From: an uncultured Marinobacter sp.
Lineage (GTDB): Bacteria; Pseudomonadota; Gammaproteobacteria; Pseudomonadales; Oleiphilaceae
Direction of reading: 5' to 3'
NCBI RefSeq assembly: GCF_913055835.1
Contig: NZ_CAJXKQ010000005.1
Coordinates: 1-64,000 of the forward strand
Length of the DNA stretch: 64,000 nucleotides
In this document: in pieces, positions 15,016-24,347 of the stretch
Position numbering within the stretch: position 1 is the stretch's first letter
How the letters are laid out: the number at the start of each line of letters is the position of its first letter
Notes under the pieces: generated by a model
The model's input: the letters and a program-made list of their open reading frames with translations, nothing else
What the model was told of the DNA's origin: nothing
Database searches by the model: none
Made by a program: the position numbers and the translations under genes

Positions 15016-15624
15016 ATGAAGCCTGACTCCCATCAGCTCCCAGACAATGCCATCGGCGCGCCGAATTCGCAGTCGCCCTCAGACACCCCTGAGCATGTTG
15101 CTGAGCTGATTCACCGTGTGGCTCAGAAAGACCGCCAGGCGTTCGCCCTCCTCTACCAGGCAACTGCCACGAAACTTCTGGGCACCGTGTTGCGTATCCT
15201 CAGAGACAGAGGATGGGCAGACGATGTTATCCAGGACAGTTACCTCAAGATCTGGCAGAAAGCAGAGCAATTTCAGGACGGCAAATCCTCACCTATCACC
15301 TGGCTGGTTTCGATTGCCCGTAACAGTGCAATTGATGAGCTGCGCAAACACCCAGCCGGACGCACCACGAACAGCGATGAGCTGGACGAGATGCCGGGCA
15401 GACAGTCAACCGCTCAGGAACAGCTGGAAGACCAGCAGGCAGCAAATAAGCTGAATCACTGCATAGACCAGCTGGAGAAAGACCGACAGGACATGGTGCG
15501 CCTGGCCTACCTCAACGGCTGGTCCCGGGAAGATCTGGCAAGCCAGTTCGAGCAGCCGGTCAATACGGTGAAAACCTGGCTACACCGCGCCCTGAAACAG
15601 ATCAAAAGGTGCCTGGAATCATGA
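15016..15624 (+). CDS. ECF sigma factor (RpoE/SigK type)
   Basis: This 202-residue sigma-70 family protein has region 2 as FALLYQATATKLLGTVLRILRDRGWADDVIQDSYLKIWQKAEQF, followed by SPITWLVSIARNSAIDELR. Region 4 shows MVRLAYLNGWSREDLASQFEQPVNTVKTWLHRALKQIKRCL. It directs RNA polymerase to a small regulon under control of the membrane anti-sigma factor encoded next, with which it overlaps by four bases (ATGA). A GAGG ribosome-binding sequence precedes ATG 15016. Confidence 0.95.
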   Translation: MKPDSHQLPDNAIGAPNSQSPSDTPEHVAELIHRVAQKDRQAFALLYQATATKLLGTVLRILRDRGWADDVIQDSYLKIWQKAEQFQDGKSSPITWLVSIARNSAIDELRKHPAGRTTNSDELDEMPGRQSTAQEQLEDQQAANKLNHCIDQLEKDRQDMVRLAYLNGWSREDLASQFEQPVNTVKTWLHRALKQIKRCLES

Positions 15625-16352
15625 CGGAACGCGACGACCTGGACATGCTTGTTGCAGAGTTCGTTCTGGGCACCTTACCGGCCCAGGAGCGGGAGTATGT
15701 TGAAACCCGGCGCCGCGAGGATCCGGAGGTGGAGGCACTGATTCTGCAATGGGAAGAGCGATTGGGCAGGCTGGCTGAAGAAACCGAGCCCGTGCAGCCG
15801 TCGCCCGCGCTGTTCGCAAAAATCGAGAAGGCTCTGGACCGAATCGAATCGACACCCCGCAAGGCTGCTGAAACCTCCAACGTGGTTGCACTGCGTAGCC
15901 AGCTGACTCGCTGGCGCTGGAGCACGGCGGTTGCTTCGGCGGCGGCCCTGGTCTTGATGGCGGTTCTGGTGTTGCAGCCACAGCCCACGCCAGAAACGCA
16001 GTCTTTTGTAGCGGTGTTCCAGCATAACGATGAGCAACCGGCATTCCTGCTAACAGTGGATCTGAAGGAGCAACGGCTCAATATCCGGCCGGTGACCGCC
16101 GAGCCAAGACCCGGAAAATCCTATCAGTTGTGGATCAAGGCAGATGAGCTGGGGCCAAACCCGCGTTCGGTGGGCGTTCTGGGCAACGATTTCAAACTTG
16201 ATGAGGGGGCCTTGAGAAGTTACGACCCAGCCCTGCTCAAGGAAGCCACGTTCGGTATCAGTGTCGAGCCGGAAGGCGGCTCACCCACTGGCCAGCCGAC
16301 CGGGCCGGCGATTCACGGTTACCTCTACCCCACCGATGGCAATAATCAGTAG
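15621..16352 (+). CDS. Membrane anti-sigma factor (RskA family)
   Basis: The 243-residue protein has a cytosolic N-terminal helical sigma-binding region (LVAEFVLGTLPAQEREYVETRR...ALILQWEERLGRLAEE) without the Zn-binding HxxxCxxC of ZAS proteins. A single membrane helix lies at about residues 97-117. A periplasmic RskA C-terminal domain follows, with SYQLWIKADELGPNPRSVGVL and a FGISVEPEGGSPTGQPTGP loop. It is translationally coupled to the sigma gene and should hold the sigma factor at the membrane until a signal arrives. Confidence 0.93.
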   Translation: MTERDDLDMLVAEFVLGTLPAQEREYVETRRREDPEVEALILQWEERLGRLAEETEPVQPSPALFAKIEKALDRIESTPRKAAETSNVVALRSQLTRWRWSTAVASAAALVLMAVLVLQPQPTPETQSFVAVFQHNDEQPAFLLTVDLKEQRLNIRPVTAEPRPGKSYQLWIKADELGPNPRSVGVLGNDFKLDEGALRSYDPALLKEATFGISVEPEGGSPTGQPTGPAIHGYLYPTDGNNQ

Positions 16353-16469
16353 TCGGGACCACAAAAATTCACCGGTACCTGAAACTTTGCGCATCCACTC
16401 CCGTAGCTGCAGTTAACCCGCCCGATAACAACCCAAAGGGCGGGAAACACTGAGACTTAGGAGAACGCA

Positions 16470-16898
16470 ATGACCAAGCACGCAAAAACATCCGTACTTC
16501 TGGCCGCCGTGGTTTCCGGCGCTTTCGCAACCGGCTCGGCACTGGCCGCTGAGCATAAAGCCGGTGTCTGGACCAATGATCAGTCCGTCGCCAACGGCGT
16601 TGTATCCGCCAGGAAGGTGGTTGCCGAACAAAATGGCTGGCTGGTGGTTCATCGCACCGACGAATCCATGAAGCCCGGCCCGGTGGTTGCCCATGCACCG
16701 TTGCGCAAAGGCATGAACATGGATGTCGCGGCTATCCTCACCGAGGAAGTTCAATCCGGTGACATGCTGATGCTGATGGTTCACAGCGAAGACGGCGGCA
16801 TGAAAACGGGTATTTTCGAGTACACCCTGGGTGCCAAGGAAGATGGACCGATCAAGAGAGACGGCAAGCTGGTGATGTCCACTATCACAGCGAAATAA
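16470..16898 (+). CDS. Secreted DUF7282-like protein, probable sigma-regulon member
   Basis: The 142-residue product has a signal peptide ending SALAAEHKAG. The mature domain reads TNDQSVANGVVSARKVVAEQNGWLVVHRTDE...VVAHAPLRKGMNMDVAAIL..., a pattern seen in DUF7282-type periplasmic/extracellular domains. A GGAG ribosome-binding sequence (16460-16463) precedes ATG 16470. Its position 117 bp after the anti-sigma gene suggests it is a target of the sigma factor. Its function is not known. Confidence 0.8.
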   Translation: MTKHAKTSVLLAAVVSGAFATGSALAAEHKAGVWTNDQSVANGVVSARKVVAEQNGWLVVHRTDESMKPGPVVAHAPLRKGMNMDVAAILTEEVQSGDMLMLMVHSEDGGMKTGIFEYTLGAKEDGPIKRDGKLVMSTITAK

Positions 16899-16961
16899 TC
16901 GCTGTCGTTATTGCCGGCTGCTGCGCTGACTGGCAGATGCAGCCGGCAACTCAAACCGCGG

Positions 16962-17204
16962 TCATTCGTGGCTGCCATCTCCTTTCACGCCCAATCTGTC
17001 CAGATACAGGTGCAGTTCCGCCTCGCTCATATCCACGTATTCAAGCACCCGGCCATACAACATGGCGGTAGGCACGTTGCGGCCGTTCAGTTCACGCTGG
17101 GTTTCCTGCAGAACGTAAAGAATGATGCGCTCGGTACGAGTGAGGCCGTCGCGAACATCGGGGATGACTTCAAGGAGGGAGTGGCGATCGTCGGGAAATT
17201 CCAT
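16962..17204 (-). CDS. Small conserved-looking hypothetical protein
   Basis: An 80-residue acidic, helical protein: a predicted helix LTRTERIILYVLQETQREL, then NVPTAMLYGRVLEYVDMSEAELHLYLDRLG. The second half looks like a winged-helix or HTH recognition unit, so DNA binding is possible but unproven. It lies convergent with the secreted protein gene, and no other good frame covers this stretch. Confidence 0.6.
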   Translation of the reverse strand: MEFPDDRHSLLEVIPDVRDGLTRTERIILYVLQETQRELNGRNVPTAMLYGRVLEYVDMSEAELHLYLDRLGVKGDGSHE

Positions 17205-17292
17205 GATGTACTCAGAGTGAAGCCGTTACCTGGTACATGTTAGCAGGCCGGCAGCGAAGCCCACAGGGGCAGCGCTGCCTCTCAATACCAGA

Positions 17293-18831
17293 TCAGATCT
17301 GTTTGTACACCACCTCGGACAGGCGGCTGCGGTTGCCATCGGTATCCAGGGTGCGGATAGCGAAGTACCAGGTGCCCTCAGTCAGCTCATCGACCAGCAG
17401 CTCGTCGACAGAGGCGTCACCTATCGCCAGGCTCTGGTCAAGGTTCTCAGCACTGGTGCCGTAGACCACTTCGAAGCCAGCGATTTCGCCCATGGCCAGG
17501 CTCTCGCCATTCTCGCGGGTCAGTGGTGCAGTCCAGCTCAACAGCGCCGTATTTGCCGGGACAGTTTCCTCGGGCGTGGTTTCGGTGACTGGCTCACTGG
17601 TTTCAGTGTTTGTTCCTGTGTCTGCGACGGTTTCGTCAGTCGTAGTATCCGTGGTTGTTTCACCGCCTGAAGTCACATCACCTGAGGTGTCGGGTTCAGT
17701 TGTACCGGCAACCTGCTCGTCAGTTGAACCAGTAGAATTGTCGGTAGCTGTATCGGTGCTGGTGTCCGTCGAGCTGTCAGTGGTGCTGCCGGAATCAGTG
17801 CCAGCGGTTTCATCGCCGCCGGTGACTTCTTCGGTGGTTTCACCGGAGTCGGCAACACCGGTGTCAGTCTCTTCATTTACGTCGGCAATGGTTTTGAAGC
17901 GCTGCACATTACGATACTCGACAACCACCAGTTTCTGGCTGATGACACTTGAATCCACGGCATTCTGAAGCTCAGAAGACTGCAGGGCAGCGGCACTGAC
18001 AAGATCCGCCAGAGCAACGTTGGTACCGTCACCCATAACGCTGATCTGGCCGGTGGCGCTGACCTGTGAGGTGACATCCGCCAGCACATCGGAAATCGAA
18101 TCCCATTGGGCGTTGTCATTCACCAGGGCCAGGAATGCCGCATTGGCAATCGCAACCTGAATGGCGTCAGCGGTTACGCCTGTCATTCCATCCAGATTGG
18201 TGAGATCCGGCGGAGTCAGGCGCAAGGCGCCGGCAGGAAGGCCGAACCAGTTTTCCACTGTGGTGTAGGCATTGGAAATGGCAACCGGTGAAAGGCCTTC
18301 ACCACTGCGCTCGGCCAATGTTACGGCCAGATGGGTCAGCGGAGTGAGGTTCACGGTTTCCATGCGCAGATCGCCCGCACCGCGGAGGCTGAAATTGCTG
18401 TCCAGGGGCATGGTCTGGCCAAAGGCTACCGGTGCACTACCCGCCTGATCGCACTGGGGCACCACATCGCAGATCATACGGGTGCCGCCATCGGCCGTAA
18501 GCTCTACCAGGGCCCAGCCCTCGGCTTTGCCGCGGAGCTGCCATTCGTAACTGCCATCGTCTGCCGTCAACACCGGTTTCGCTGCCTGGCGCTGAGGCGC
18601 GTAGTAGCCGTCTTTATCCGCAATCAGGCGATTGGCAACAACCAATCCCTGCTGAATGACGCCCTTCATTGCTGCGCCGGCAATCTGCACCGTCGGCTCA
18701 GGCGTGGCCGGAGCCTTTGACGTCGTGGTGGTTTCCTCACTCGTAATGTCCAGACCGCAGCCCGAAAGCAGAAAGACCGCGGGTAACATCAGCAGTCCTT
18801 GCTTCGTTAGTTTTTTGCCGCAATATGACAT
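17293..18831 (-). CDS. Large lipoprotein with Thr/Asp/Ser-rich linker and C-terminal Fn3-like domain
   Basis: This 512-residue lipoprotein has the lipobox LLSGC with the lipidated Cys at 25, followed by Gly, so outer-membrane sorting is expected. Residues about 60-310 form an uncharacterised globular region. Residues about 317-425 are an extreme Thr/Asp/Ser/Glu/Gly-rich linker. Residues 430-512 read SWTAPLTRENGE...GFEVVYGTS...LTEGTWYFAIRTLDTDGNRSRLSEVV, a fibronectin type III-like domain. It may be a surface-exposed adhesion or carbohydrate-associated protein (inference). The linker is encoded by near-repeat codons and could vary in length between strains. Confidence 0.85.
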   Translation of the reverse strand: MSYCGKKLTKQGLLMLPAVFLLSGCGLDITSEETTTTSKAPATPEPTVQIAGAAMKGVIQQGLVVANRLIADKDGYYAPQRQAAKPVLTADDGSYEWQLRGKAEGWALVELTADGGTRMICDVVPQCDQAGSAPVAFGQTMPLDSNFSLRGAGDLRMETVNLTPLTHLAVTLAERSGEGLSPVAISNAYTTVENWFGLPAGALRLTPPDLTNLDGMTGVTADAIQVAIANAAFLALVNDNAQWDSISDVLADVTSQVSATGQISVMGDGTNVALADLVSAAALQSSELQNAVDSSVISQKLVVVEYRNVQRFKTIADVNEETDTGVADSGETTEEVTGGDETAGTDSGSTTDSSTDTSTDTATDNSTGSTDEQVAGTTEPDTSGDVTSGGETTTDTTTDETVADTGTNTETSEPVTETTPEETVPANTALLSWTAPLTRENGESLAMGEIAGFEVVYGTSAENLDQSLAIGDASVDELLVDELTEGTWYFAIRTLDTDGNRSRLSEVVYKQI

Positions 18832-19166
18832 CTTTTAACACCAATTATTTGACGAATTTGAGCGAATCTTACAGCGGCAGTTTTCGGTTATATGCGGCGC
18901 AGTTCCGGATTTTCCGGAGCAAGTCCGTCAGGAATTTGGCGTTTACGGAGGGATACACGTTGTGATGGAAGGTTACAGCCCCGGGCCCGGATTGCGGTTT
19001 ATAAGGCATTGTTTTACGGTATTTTTGCCTATCAGGCCCACATTCCGGCTGTAGGCCGGTAACGACTGGCGCGAAATCTGATTACAAATTTAAACGTTGA
19101 TAGAGTGAGAGCGGCTTCACAGTTATTCGCAGGCCCCTCCCCGATAACGGAGATACAGCGGACTTC
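18832..19166. other. Intergenic region, no gene seen
   Basis: This divergent spacer must hold promoters for both neighbours. I see an inverted TCCGGA pair (18905-18924 region) but no convincing ORF, RNA gene or strong terminator. A GGAG ribosome-binding candidate for the next gene lies near 19149. Confidence 0.5.
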
Positions 19167-19661
19167 ATGTTTTGCTTCACCTACGGCTCCAACATGTCAC
19201 GAAGAAGACTGCAGGCCCGGGTGCCATCGGCCCGGTTCGTGGCTGTGGCAGAGTTACCTGCTCACCGGCTTCGCTTTCACAAGTCTGCAGGAGACGGCTC
19301 GGCCAAATGCAATGCGGAAGAAACCGGTAACCCTGAAGACCGCGTGATTGGCGTGGTTTACGAGATCGACGAGGGAGAAAAACCGGAGCTTGACCGGCAT
19401 GAGGCCCTGGGATTCGGCTACGATGAAAAGCAGGTAGAGCTCGCAACCGGCAGCGAAAGACTGCAGGCCTGGATGTACTACGCCACCCGCATCAACAATG
19501 CACTAAAGCCTTTCCACTGGTACAAGGACCATGTACTCATCGGCGCCCGGGAAAACGGCCTGCCAGCTGAGTACGTTGCTCAGATTGAAGCCGTGGAGTC
19601 AATTGACGACCCGAAGCCGGAACGGCATGGACGTGAGCTGTCGATTTACGGCAAGTCTTGA
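19167..19661 (+). CDS. Gamma-glutamylcyclotransferase-like (AIG2/GGCT fold) protein
   Basis: The 164-residue protein opens with FTYGSNMSRRRLQARVPSAR, whose YGSNM loop is the GGCT substrate-binding hallmark. A V-x-Y-E-I-D-E strand and ELDRHEALGFGYD, which provides the acidic catalytic region, follow. It likely cyclises gamma-glutamyl amines or peptides to 5-oxoproline. It lies next to PuuB/PuuC/PuuA-like genes, which handle gamma-glutamylated polyamines, so a functional link is possible (inference). The 3' end is 13 bp from the convergent puuB-like gene. Confidence 0.85.
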   Translation: MFCFTYGSNMSRRRLQARVPSARFVAVAELPAHRLRFHKSAGDGSAKCNAEETGNPEDRVIGVVYEIDEGEKPELDRHEALGFGYDEKQVELATGSERLQAWMYYATRINNALKPFHWYKDHVLIGARENGLPAEYVAQIEAVESIDDPKPERHGRELSIYGKS

Positions 19662-19674
19662 TCCGCCCTGGAAC

Positions 19675-20958
19675 TCAAACCCCTAGCTTGTCCCGCAACG
19701 CATAATACCAGGCGCCCATTGCCGTCAAAGGTACCCGGAACACGCGCCCACCCGGGAACGGGTAGTGAGGCAGGCTGGCGAACGCGTCGAACCTCTCCGC
19801 CTGCCCCTGGATCGCGAGTGCCAGCGCCTTCCCGGCAACGTGAGTAAATGTGACACCATGGCCGGAGCAACCCTGGGAGTAGAACACATTCTCGTGCAAT
19901 CGGCCGAGCTGGGGCAGTCGCGACAGCGTAAGCAGGAAATTGCCGGTCCAGGCGTACTCGATCTTCGCGTTCGCCAGTTGCGGGAAGGTTTTCAGCATAT
20001 TCGGACGAATCAGCCGTTCGATGTTAGCCGGGTCCCGGGCGCCGTAGACCACACCACCTCCGTAAATCAGGCGTTTGTCACCCGACAGCCGGAAGTAGTC
20101 CAGCAGGTAGTTGCAGTCTTCGACGCAGTTGTCGTTGGGAAGCAAGTCTCTGGCGACGGCATCGTCCAGCGGTTCGGTGGCAATAATCTGCGAGCCGCAT
20201 GGCATGGATTTGGCGCCAAGTTCCGGCACCAGGCTGCCGAGATAGGCATTGCCCGCCAGAACTACATACTGCGCCCTCACCTCGCCCATGTCGGTTTTAA
20301 CGGTTACAGTTTTACCGGGAACGATGCCCGTTACCGTTGAGTGTTCGTGAATCACACCCGCGCGCGACTCCAGCGCTGCGGCTTCACCGAGGGCCAGATT
20401 TAGCGGATGAATGTGGCCGCCCGCGTGATCGATGGCGCCGCCGACATACCGTTCCGTGGCAACCCGGGAGCGGATAGCATTCCGATCCAGCAATTCCAGC
20501 TGGTCATACCCGAATCGGCGCCACAGCGCCTGCTGGGATTCCAGGTGCTTGAGTTGCTTTGAGTTGAGCGCGGCAAAAATACCGCCTTCCTTCAGGTCGC
20601 AGCGAATGCCATAGCTCTTCACCCGCTGGCGAATAATCTGGCTGCCCTCGAAAGCCATTTCAGACAGCAGCTTCAGGTGGCCTTCTGAAGTCTGTCGTTC
20701 GATGCTGTCCAGGTCGCGGCTAAAGCTGTTGACGATCTGGCCACCATTGCGCCCCGAAGCACCCCAGCCAACGGTTGCAGCTTCCAGAACCACCACACGG
20801 AAACCGGCTTCCGCCAGAAATAATGCCGTCGACAGACCGGTGTAGCCGGCACCGACAACACAGACATCGGCCTTGCAGGATCCTTGCAGCGCCGGGCGCA
20901 CAGGGGCCGGGTTGGCGGAAGCTGCGTAATACGAGGGAACCGGGGGATACTCGATCAT
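19675..20958 (-). CDS. puuB: FAD-dependent gamma-glutamylputrescine oxidase-like enzyme
   Basis: A 427-residue DAO-type flavoprotein: EYPPVPSYYAASANP at the N-terminus, then CVVGAGYTGLSTALFLAEAGFRVVVLEA and GWGASGRNGGQIV. The C-terminal block reads YAWTGNFLLTLSRLPQLGRL...YSQGCSGHGVTFTHVAGKALA, as in PuuB. The enzyme oxidises gamma-glutamylputrescine to the aldehyde and releases ammonia and H2O2. ATG 20958 is chosen because the longer frame to 21117 crosses the promoter region of the divergent aldehyde dehydrogenase. Substrate is inferred from the neighbouring PuuC, PuuA and PotFGHI genes. Confidence 0.88.
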   Translation of the reverse strand: MIEYPPVPSYYAASANPAPVRPALQGSCKADVCVVGAGYTGLSTALFLAEAGFRVVVLEAATVGWGASGRNGGQIVNSFSRDLDSIERQTSEGHLKLLSEMAFEGSQIIRQRVKSYGIRCDLKEGGIFAALNSKQLKHLESQQALWRRFGYDQLELLDRNAIRSRVATERYVGGAIDHAGGHIHPLNLALGEAAALESRAGVIHEHSTVTGIVPGKTVTVKTDMGEVRAQYVVLAGNAYLGSLVPELGAKSMPCGSQIIATEPLDDAVARDLLPNDNCVEDCNYLLDYFRLSGDKRLIYGGGVVYGARDPANIERLIRPNMLKTFPQLANAKIEYAWTGNFLLTLSRLPQLGRLHENVFYSQGCSGHGVTFTHVAGKALALAIQGQAERFDAFASLPHYPFPGGRVFRVPLTAMGAWYYALRDKLGV

Positions 20959-21139
20959 TATGTGACGCCAGACAGGGTGATAGAGACGTTCAGGAACCGG
21001 CGCCAACGATCCGCGCCGCAGAAAGTCTATGCCAGCGCCGGGCGTTCGGAAAGACACGTTCTTATACCTATATCGCGGGCGGCGCCGGGGCGTGAAAGTG
21101 CTGCTATGATTGCACAACTCTACAGCCTGCGAGGCGCCA

Positions 21140-22657
21140 ATGAATCAACCCGTCAGCTCTTGTACCCCAACCAGCCAGGCCGAATGGCAGGCCCTGACCG
21201 ACAAGCTCACACTCGAGGGCCGCGCTTACCTGAACGGCGCCTATCAATGGGCTGCCAGTGGAGGGACCTTTACCTCAATCAGCCCGATTGACGGGCGCGA
21301 GCTGACCGCCATCGCCAGCTGTGATCAGAGCGATGCCGACCAGGCCGTTATGGCTGCCCGCTCCGCCTTTGAGGCAGGCATTTGGAGCCAACTGGCACCA
21401 GCCAAACGCAAGGCGGTGCTGCTCCGGTTCGCTGAGCTTATCGAAGCCCACGGCGACGAGCTCGCCCTGCTGGAAACCCTGGACATGGGCAAGCCCATCA
21501 GCCACGCCAGGAACGTGGATGTGCCGGCCACCGCCCGGGCGATCCGCTGGACCGCCGAGGCCATCGACAAGGTGTACGGTGAGCTTGCCCCCACGCCCCA
21601 CAACCAGATTGGCATGATTTCCCGAGAGCCCATGGGTGTGGTGGCGGCCATCGTGCCCTGGAACTTTCCGATGATCATGGCGGCCTGGAAAATCGCGCCG
21701 GCTCTGGCCACGGGTAATTCAGTCATACTGAAGCCCTCCGAGAAATCTCCCCTGAGCGCCATTCGCCTGGCCGCCCTGGCCGAGGAAGCGTGCGTTCCCG
21801 CCGGCGTTTTCAATGTGCTGCCGGGCTATGGGCACACCGTGGGCAGGGCCCTGGCGCTGCACATGGACGTGGACTGCCTGGTATTTACCGGTTCCACAAA
21901 TGTGGCCAAACAACTGATGATTTACGCCGGCCAGTCCAACATGAAACGGGTGTGGCTGGAGGCGGGTGGCAAGAGCCCGAACATTATCTTCGCCGATGCG
22001 CCAGACCTGAAAAAAGCCGCTGCCGAGGCGGCGAGTGCCATTGCCTTCAACCAGGGTGAGGTGTGTACTGCCGGCAGTCGCCTGCTGGTCGAAAACAGCA
22101 TTCGTGGCGAGTTTGTTGAGCTGATTCGCGAAGCCCTGAAAACCTGGCGCCCCGGACACCCGCTGGACCCGGCCACCACCTGCGGCGCAATCGTCGACCA
22201 GGCCCAGCTTGATCGGATCATCGACTACATCGGCATCGGACAATCTGAGGGCGCACGCCTGGTGGAGGGCGGACAGCGGATTCTGGAAAACACGGGCGGC
22301 CTGTTTGTTCAGCCCACAGTGTTTGACGGGGTGAATAACCAGATGCGCATTGCCTCCGAGGAAATCTTCGGGCCAGTGCTCTCGGTGATCGGGTTCGATA
22401 CAGCTGATGAGGCCGTCCGCATTGCCAACGATTCCATCTACGGCCTGGCAGCGGCAGTGTGGACTTCCAATATCAATACTGCCCACAAGGTGGCCAAGGC
22501 CCTGCGAGCCGGCAGCGTTTGGATTAATCACTATGACGGCGGTGATATGACCGCACCCTTCGGTGGCTTCAAGCAGTCCGGCAATGGTCGCGACAAGTCG
22601 GTCCACGCGTTCGACAAGTACACCGAATTGAAAGCGACCTGGCTGGTTCTGGAGTAG
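21140..22657 (+). CDS. puuC: Aldehyde dehydrogenase, PuuC-like
   Basis: This 505-residue NAD(P)-dependent aldehyde dehydrogenase probably oxidises gamma-glutamyl-gamma-aminobutyraldehyde. It carries VPWNFPMIMAAWKIAPALATGNSVILKPSE, FTGSTNVAKQL, the catalytic Glu in WLEAGGKSPNIIF and catalytic Cys in FNQGEVCTAGSR, and the [11 protein letters not shown] motif. The C-terminus (GGFKQSGNGRDKSVHAFDKYTELKATW) matches PuuC. ATG 21140 follows a GCGAGGC ribosome-binding candidate. It is divergent from the PuuB-like gene with a 181-bp shared spacer, and a strong hairpin terminator follows. Confidence 0.92.
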   Translation: MNQPVSSCTPTSQAEWQALTDKLTLEGRAYLNGAYQWAASGGTFTSISPIDGRELTAIASCDQSDADQAVMAARSAFEAGIWSQLAPAKRKAVLLRFAELIEAHGDELALLETLDMGKPISHARNVDVPATARAIRWTAEAIDKVYGELAPTPHNQIGMISREPMGVVAAIVPWNFPMIMAAWKIAPALATGNSVILKPSEKSPLSAIRLAALAEEACVPAGVFNVLPGYGHTVGRALALHMDVDCLVFTGSTNVAKQLMIYAGQSNMKRVWLEAGGKSPNIIFADAPDLKKAAAEAASAIAFNQGEVCTAGSRLLVENSIRGEFVELIREALKTWRPGHPLDPATTCGAIVDQAQLDRIIDYIGIGQSEGARLVEGGQRILENTGGLFVQPTVFDGVNNQMRIASEEIFGPVLSVIGFDTADEAVRIANDSIYGLAAAVWTSNINTAHKVAKALRAGSVWINHYDGGDMTAPFGGFKQSGNGRDKSVHAFDKYTELKATWLVLE

Positions 22658-22683
22658 AGGGGAAAGAGTCAGTTGGCAAATGC

Positions 22684-22710
22684 AAAACGGCGCCCTCGAG
22701 GCGCCGTTTT
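22684..22710. terminator. Bidirectional Rho-independent terminator
   Basis: AAAACGGCGCC (22684-22694) pairs perfectly with GGCGCCGTTTT (22700-22710), giving T-runs on both strands. It separates the convergent puuC-like and puuA-like genes. Confidence 0.9.
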
Positions 22711-22727
22711 TTACGGCTCACACACCG

Positions 22728-24092
22728 CTATACCGTGTGGAGGTACCAGAGATACTCCAGGTCCGAGATGGTCATCTCGAACTCATTGAGCTCATGCTCT
22801 TTGCAGGCCACGAACACATCCAGAAACTGGCTGCCGAGATAATCAGCCATCACTTTCGATTGCCCCAGCTCCCGCAAGGCATCCCGCAGGTTATTCACCA
22901 ATGAGGCTTCGTGCTGCTCATGGGCATTACCCACGGTGACCGGTGGTGGCTCGATCCGGTTGGAGATACCGTAATGCATGCCAGCCAGCACGGCTGCCAT
23001 CAACAGGTACGGGTTGGCATCGGCACCGGCGACCCGGTGTTCGATTCGCAGGGCCTCCGGATCACCGCCCGGCAGACGCAGCGACGCAGTGCGGTTGTCC
23101 ACGCCCCAGGTGGCAGCACTGGGCACATAGTACTCCGGGCTGAACCGTCGGTAGGAATTGATATTCGGGCAGAACAGCGCCATGGCATCGTTCATGGTGG
23201 CCACCAACCCGCCAACCGCCCAGCGCAGCATATCGTTGGGTGCTTCTGCGTCACCGGCAAATACGTTGCGGCCCTCGCTGTCCACCAGGCTCACGTGCAG
23301 GTGCATGCCGCTGCCGGCCTGGTTGTGATAGGGCTTGGCCATGAAGGTGGTGTCCATTTCATGGTCGTAGGCCATGTTCTTGATCAGCCGCTTCAACAAC
23401 GTCGCGTGGTCGCAGGCCTGTACGGCGTCATCCACGTAATGCAGGTTGACTTCGAACTGGCCAGGCGCCGATTCGGCCACCAGCGCATCAGCTGGCAGCT
23501 CCTGCTCATGGGCGGCATCCAACACGTCCGCCAGGAATTCCGCGTATTCGTCGAGATCATCAATGGAATAGGCCTGGGTGCCAGCCGGGCGCTTTCCGGA
23601 AATAGGCGATTTTGGCGGCTGGGGGCGACCCGAGAGGTTCTCCTGGTCGATCAGGTAGAACTCCAGCTCAAAGGCAGCTACCGGAGTCAGCCCGAGCTCC
23701 TCAAACCGCTTAATGATGTTCTGCAATACCACCCGAGGATCGGCAAAAAACGGGGTCTCGCGGTCCAGCTCATACATGGTCAGCAGCAGCTGCGCGGTGG
23801 GCCGCTTCTGCCAGGGTTCCATGGTGAGGGTATTTTCAATGGGCAGACAGACACGGTCGGCCTCGCCAATGTCGAGCCCCAGACCGGTTTCTTCCACCGT
23901 GGTGCCCTGAATGTTCAGGGCAAAGATGGAAGCCGGCATGGCCACGCCACGCTCAAACACCTTCGCCAGCGCAGACGGATCCACCCGCTTGCCGCGAACA
24001 ATGCCATTGATATCCGGGATCAGCAGATCAACAAACTGCAGTTCGGGGTGTGCCTGAAGGAACGAGTCGGCACTCGTAGAACCAGAAGCCAT
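22728..24092 (-). CDS. puuA: Glutamine synthetase-family gamma-glutamylpolyamine synthetase
   Basis: A 454-residue GS-fold ligase. Visible motifs are DLLIPDINGIVRGKRVDPSAL, AAFELEFYLID, the ammonia-site region ESAPGQFEVNL, and GSGMHLHVSLVDSEGRNVF with the metal-binding His pair. NSYRRFSPEYYVPSAATWGVDNRTASLRLPG and AGADANPYLLMAAVLAGMHYGI follow. Specific features (short loops, no adenylylation Tyr region) match PuuA, which ligates glutamate to putrescine using ATP. GGAAGG (24102-24107) precedes ATG 24092. It is convergent with puuC. The exact amine is inferred from the adjacent putrescine importer. Confidence 0.9.
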   Translation of the reverse strand: MASGSTSADSFLQAHPELQFVDLLIPDINGIVRGKRVDPSALAKVFERGVAMPASIFALNIQGTTVEETGLGLDIGEADRVCLPIENTLTMEPWQKRPTAQLLLTMYELDRETPFFADPRVVLQNIIKRFEELGLTPVAAFELEFYLIDQENLSGRPQPPKSPISGKRPAGTQAYSIDDLDEYAEFLADVLDAAHEQELPADALVAESAPGQFEVNLHYVDDAVQACDHATLLKRLIKNMAYDHEMDTTFMAKPYHNQAGSGMHLHVSLVDSEGRNVFAGDAEAPNDMLRWAVGGLVATMNDAMALFCPNINSYRRFSPEYYVPSAATWGVDNRTASLRLPGGDPEALRIEHRVAGADANPYLLMAAVLAGMHYGISNRIEPPPVTVGNAHEQHEASLVNNLRDALRELGQSKVMADYLGSQFLDVFVACKEHELNEFEMTISDLEYLWYLHTV

Positions 24093-24347
24093 AGGGAACG
24101 CCTTCCATTACGCAAACAGGCCTGGTGCCGAGGGGCCGGCGCAGGAGTTTCAACGCTCCTTTATCCCGGTTTCCTGAGCATTTGGCAAGATACGCACATA
24201 CCGTATTTTGCCCGGAAGCCGGGCAATCAAGACAACAACCGCCCAAAGCCCGTCCCGGGGGAACCGTCCTTCTCCGATGTGATAGCATGCAAGGGTTGCC
24301 TACCGAGCAGCGCAGCCACTTACCGCCACGCAAGGGAGCCACGTTCC

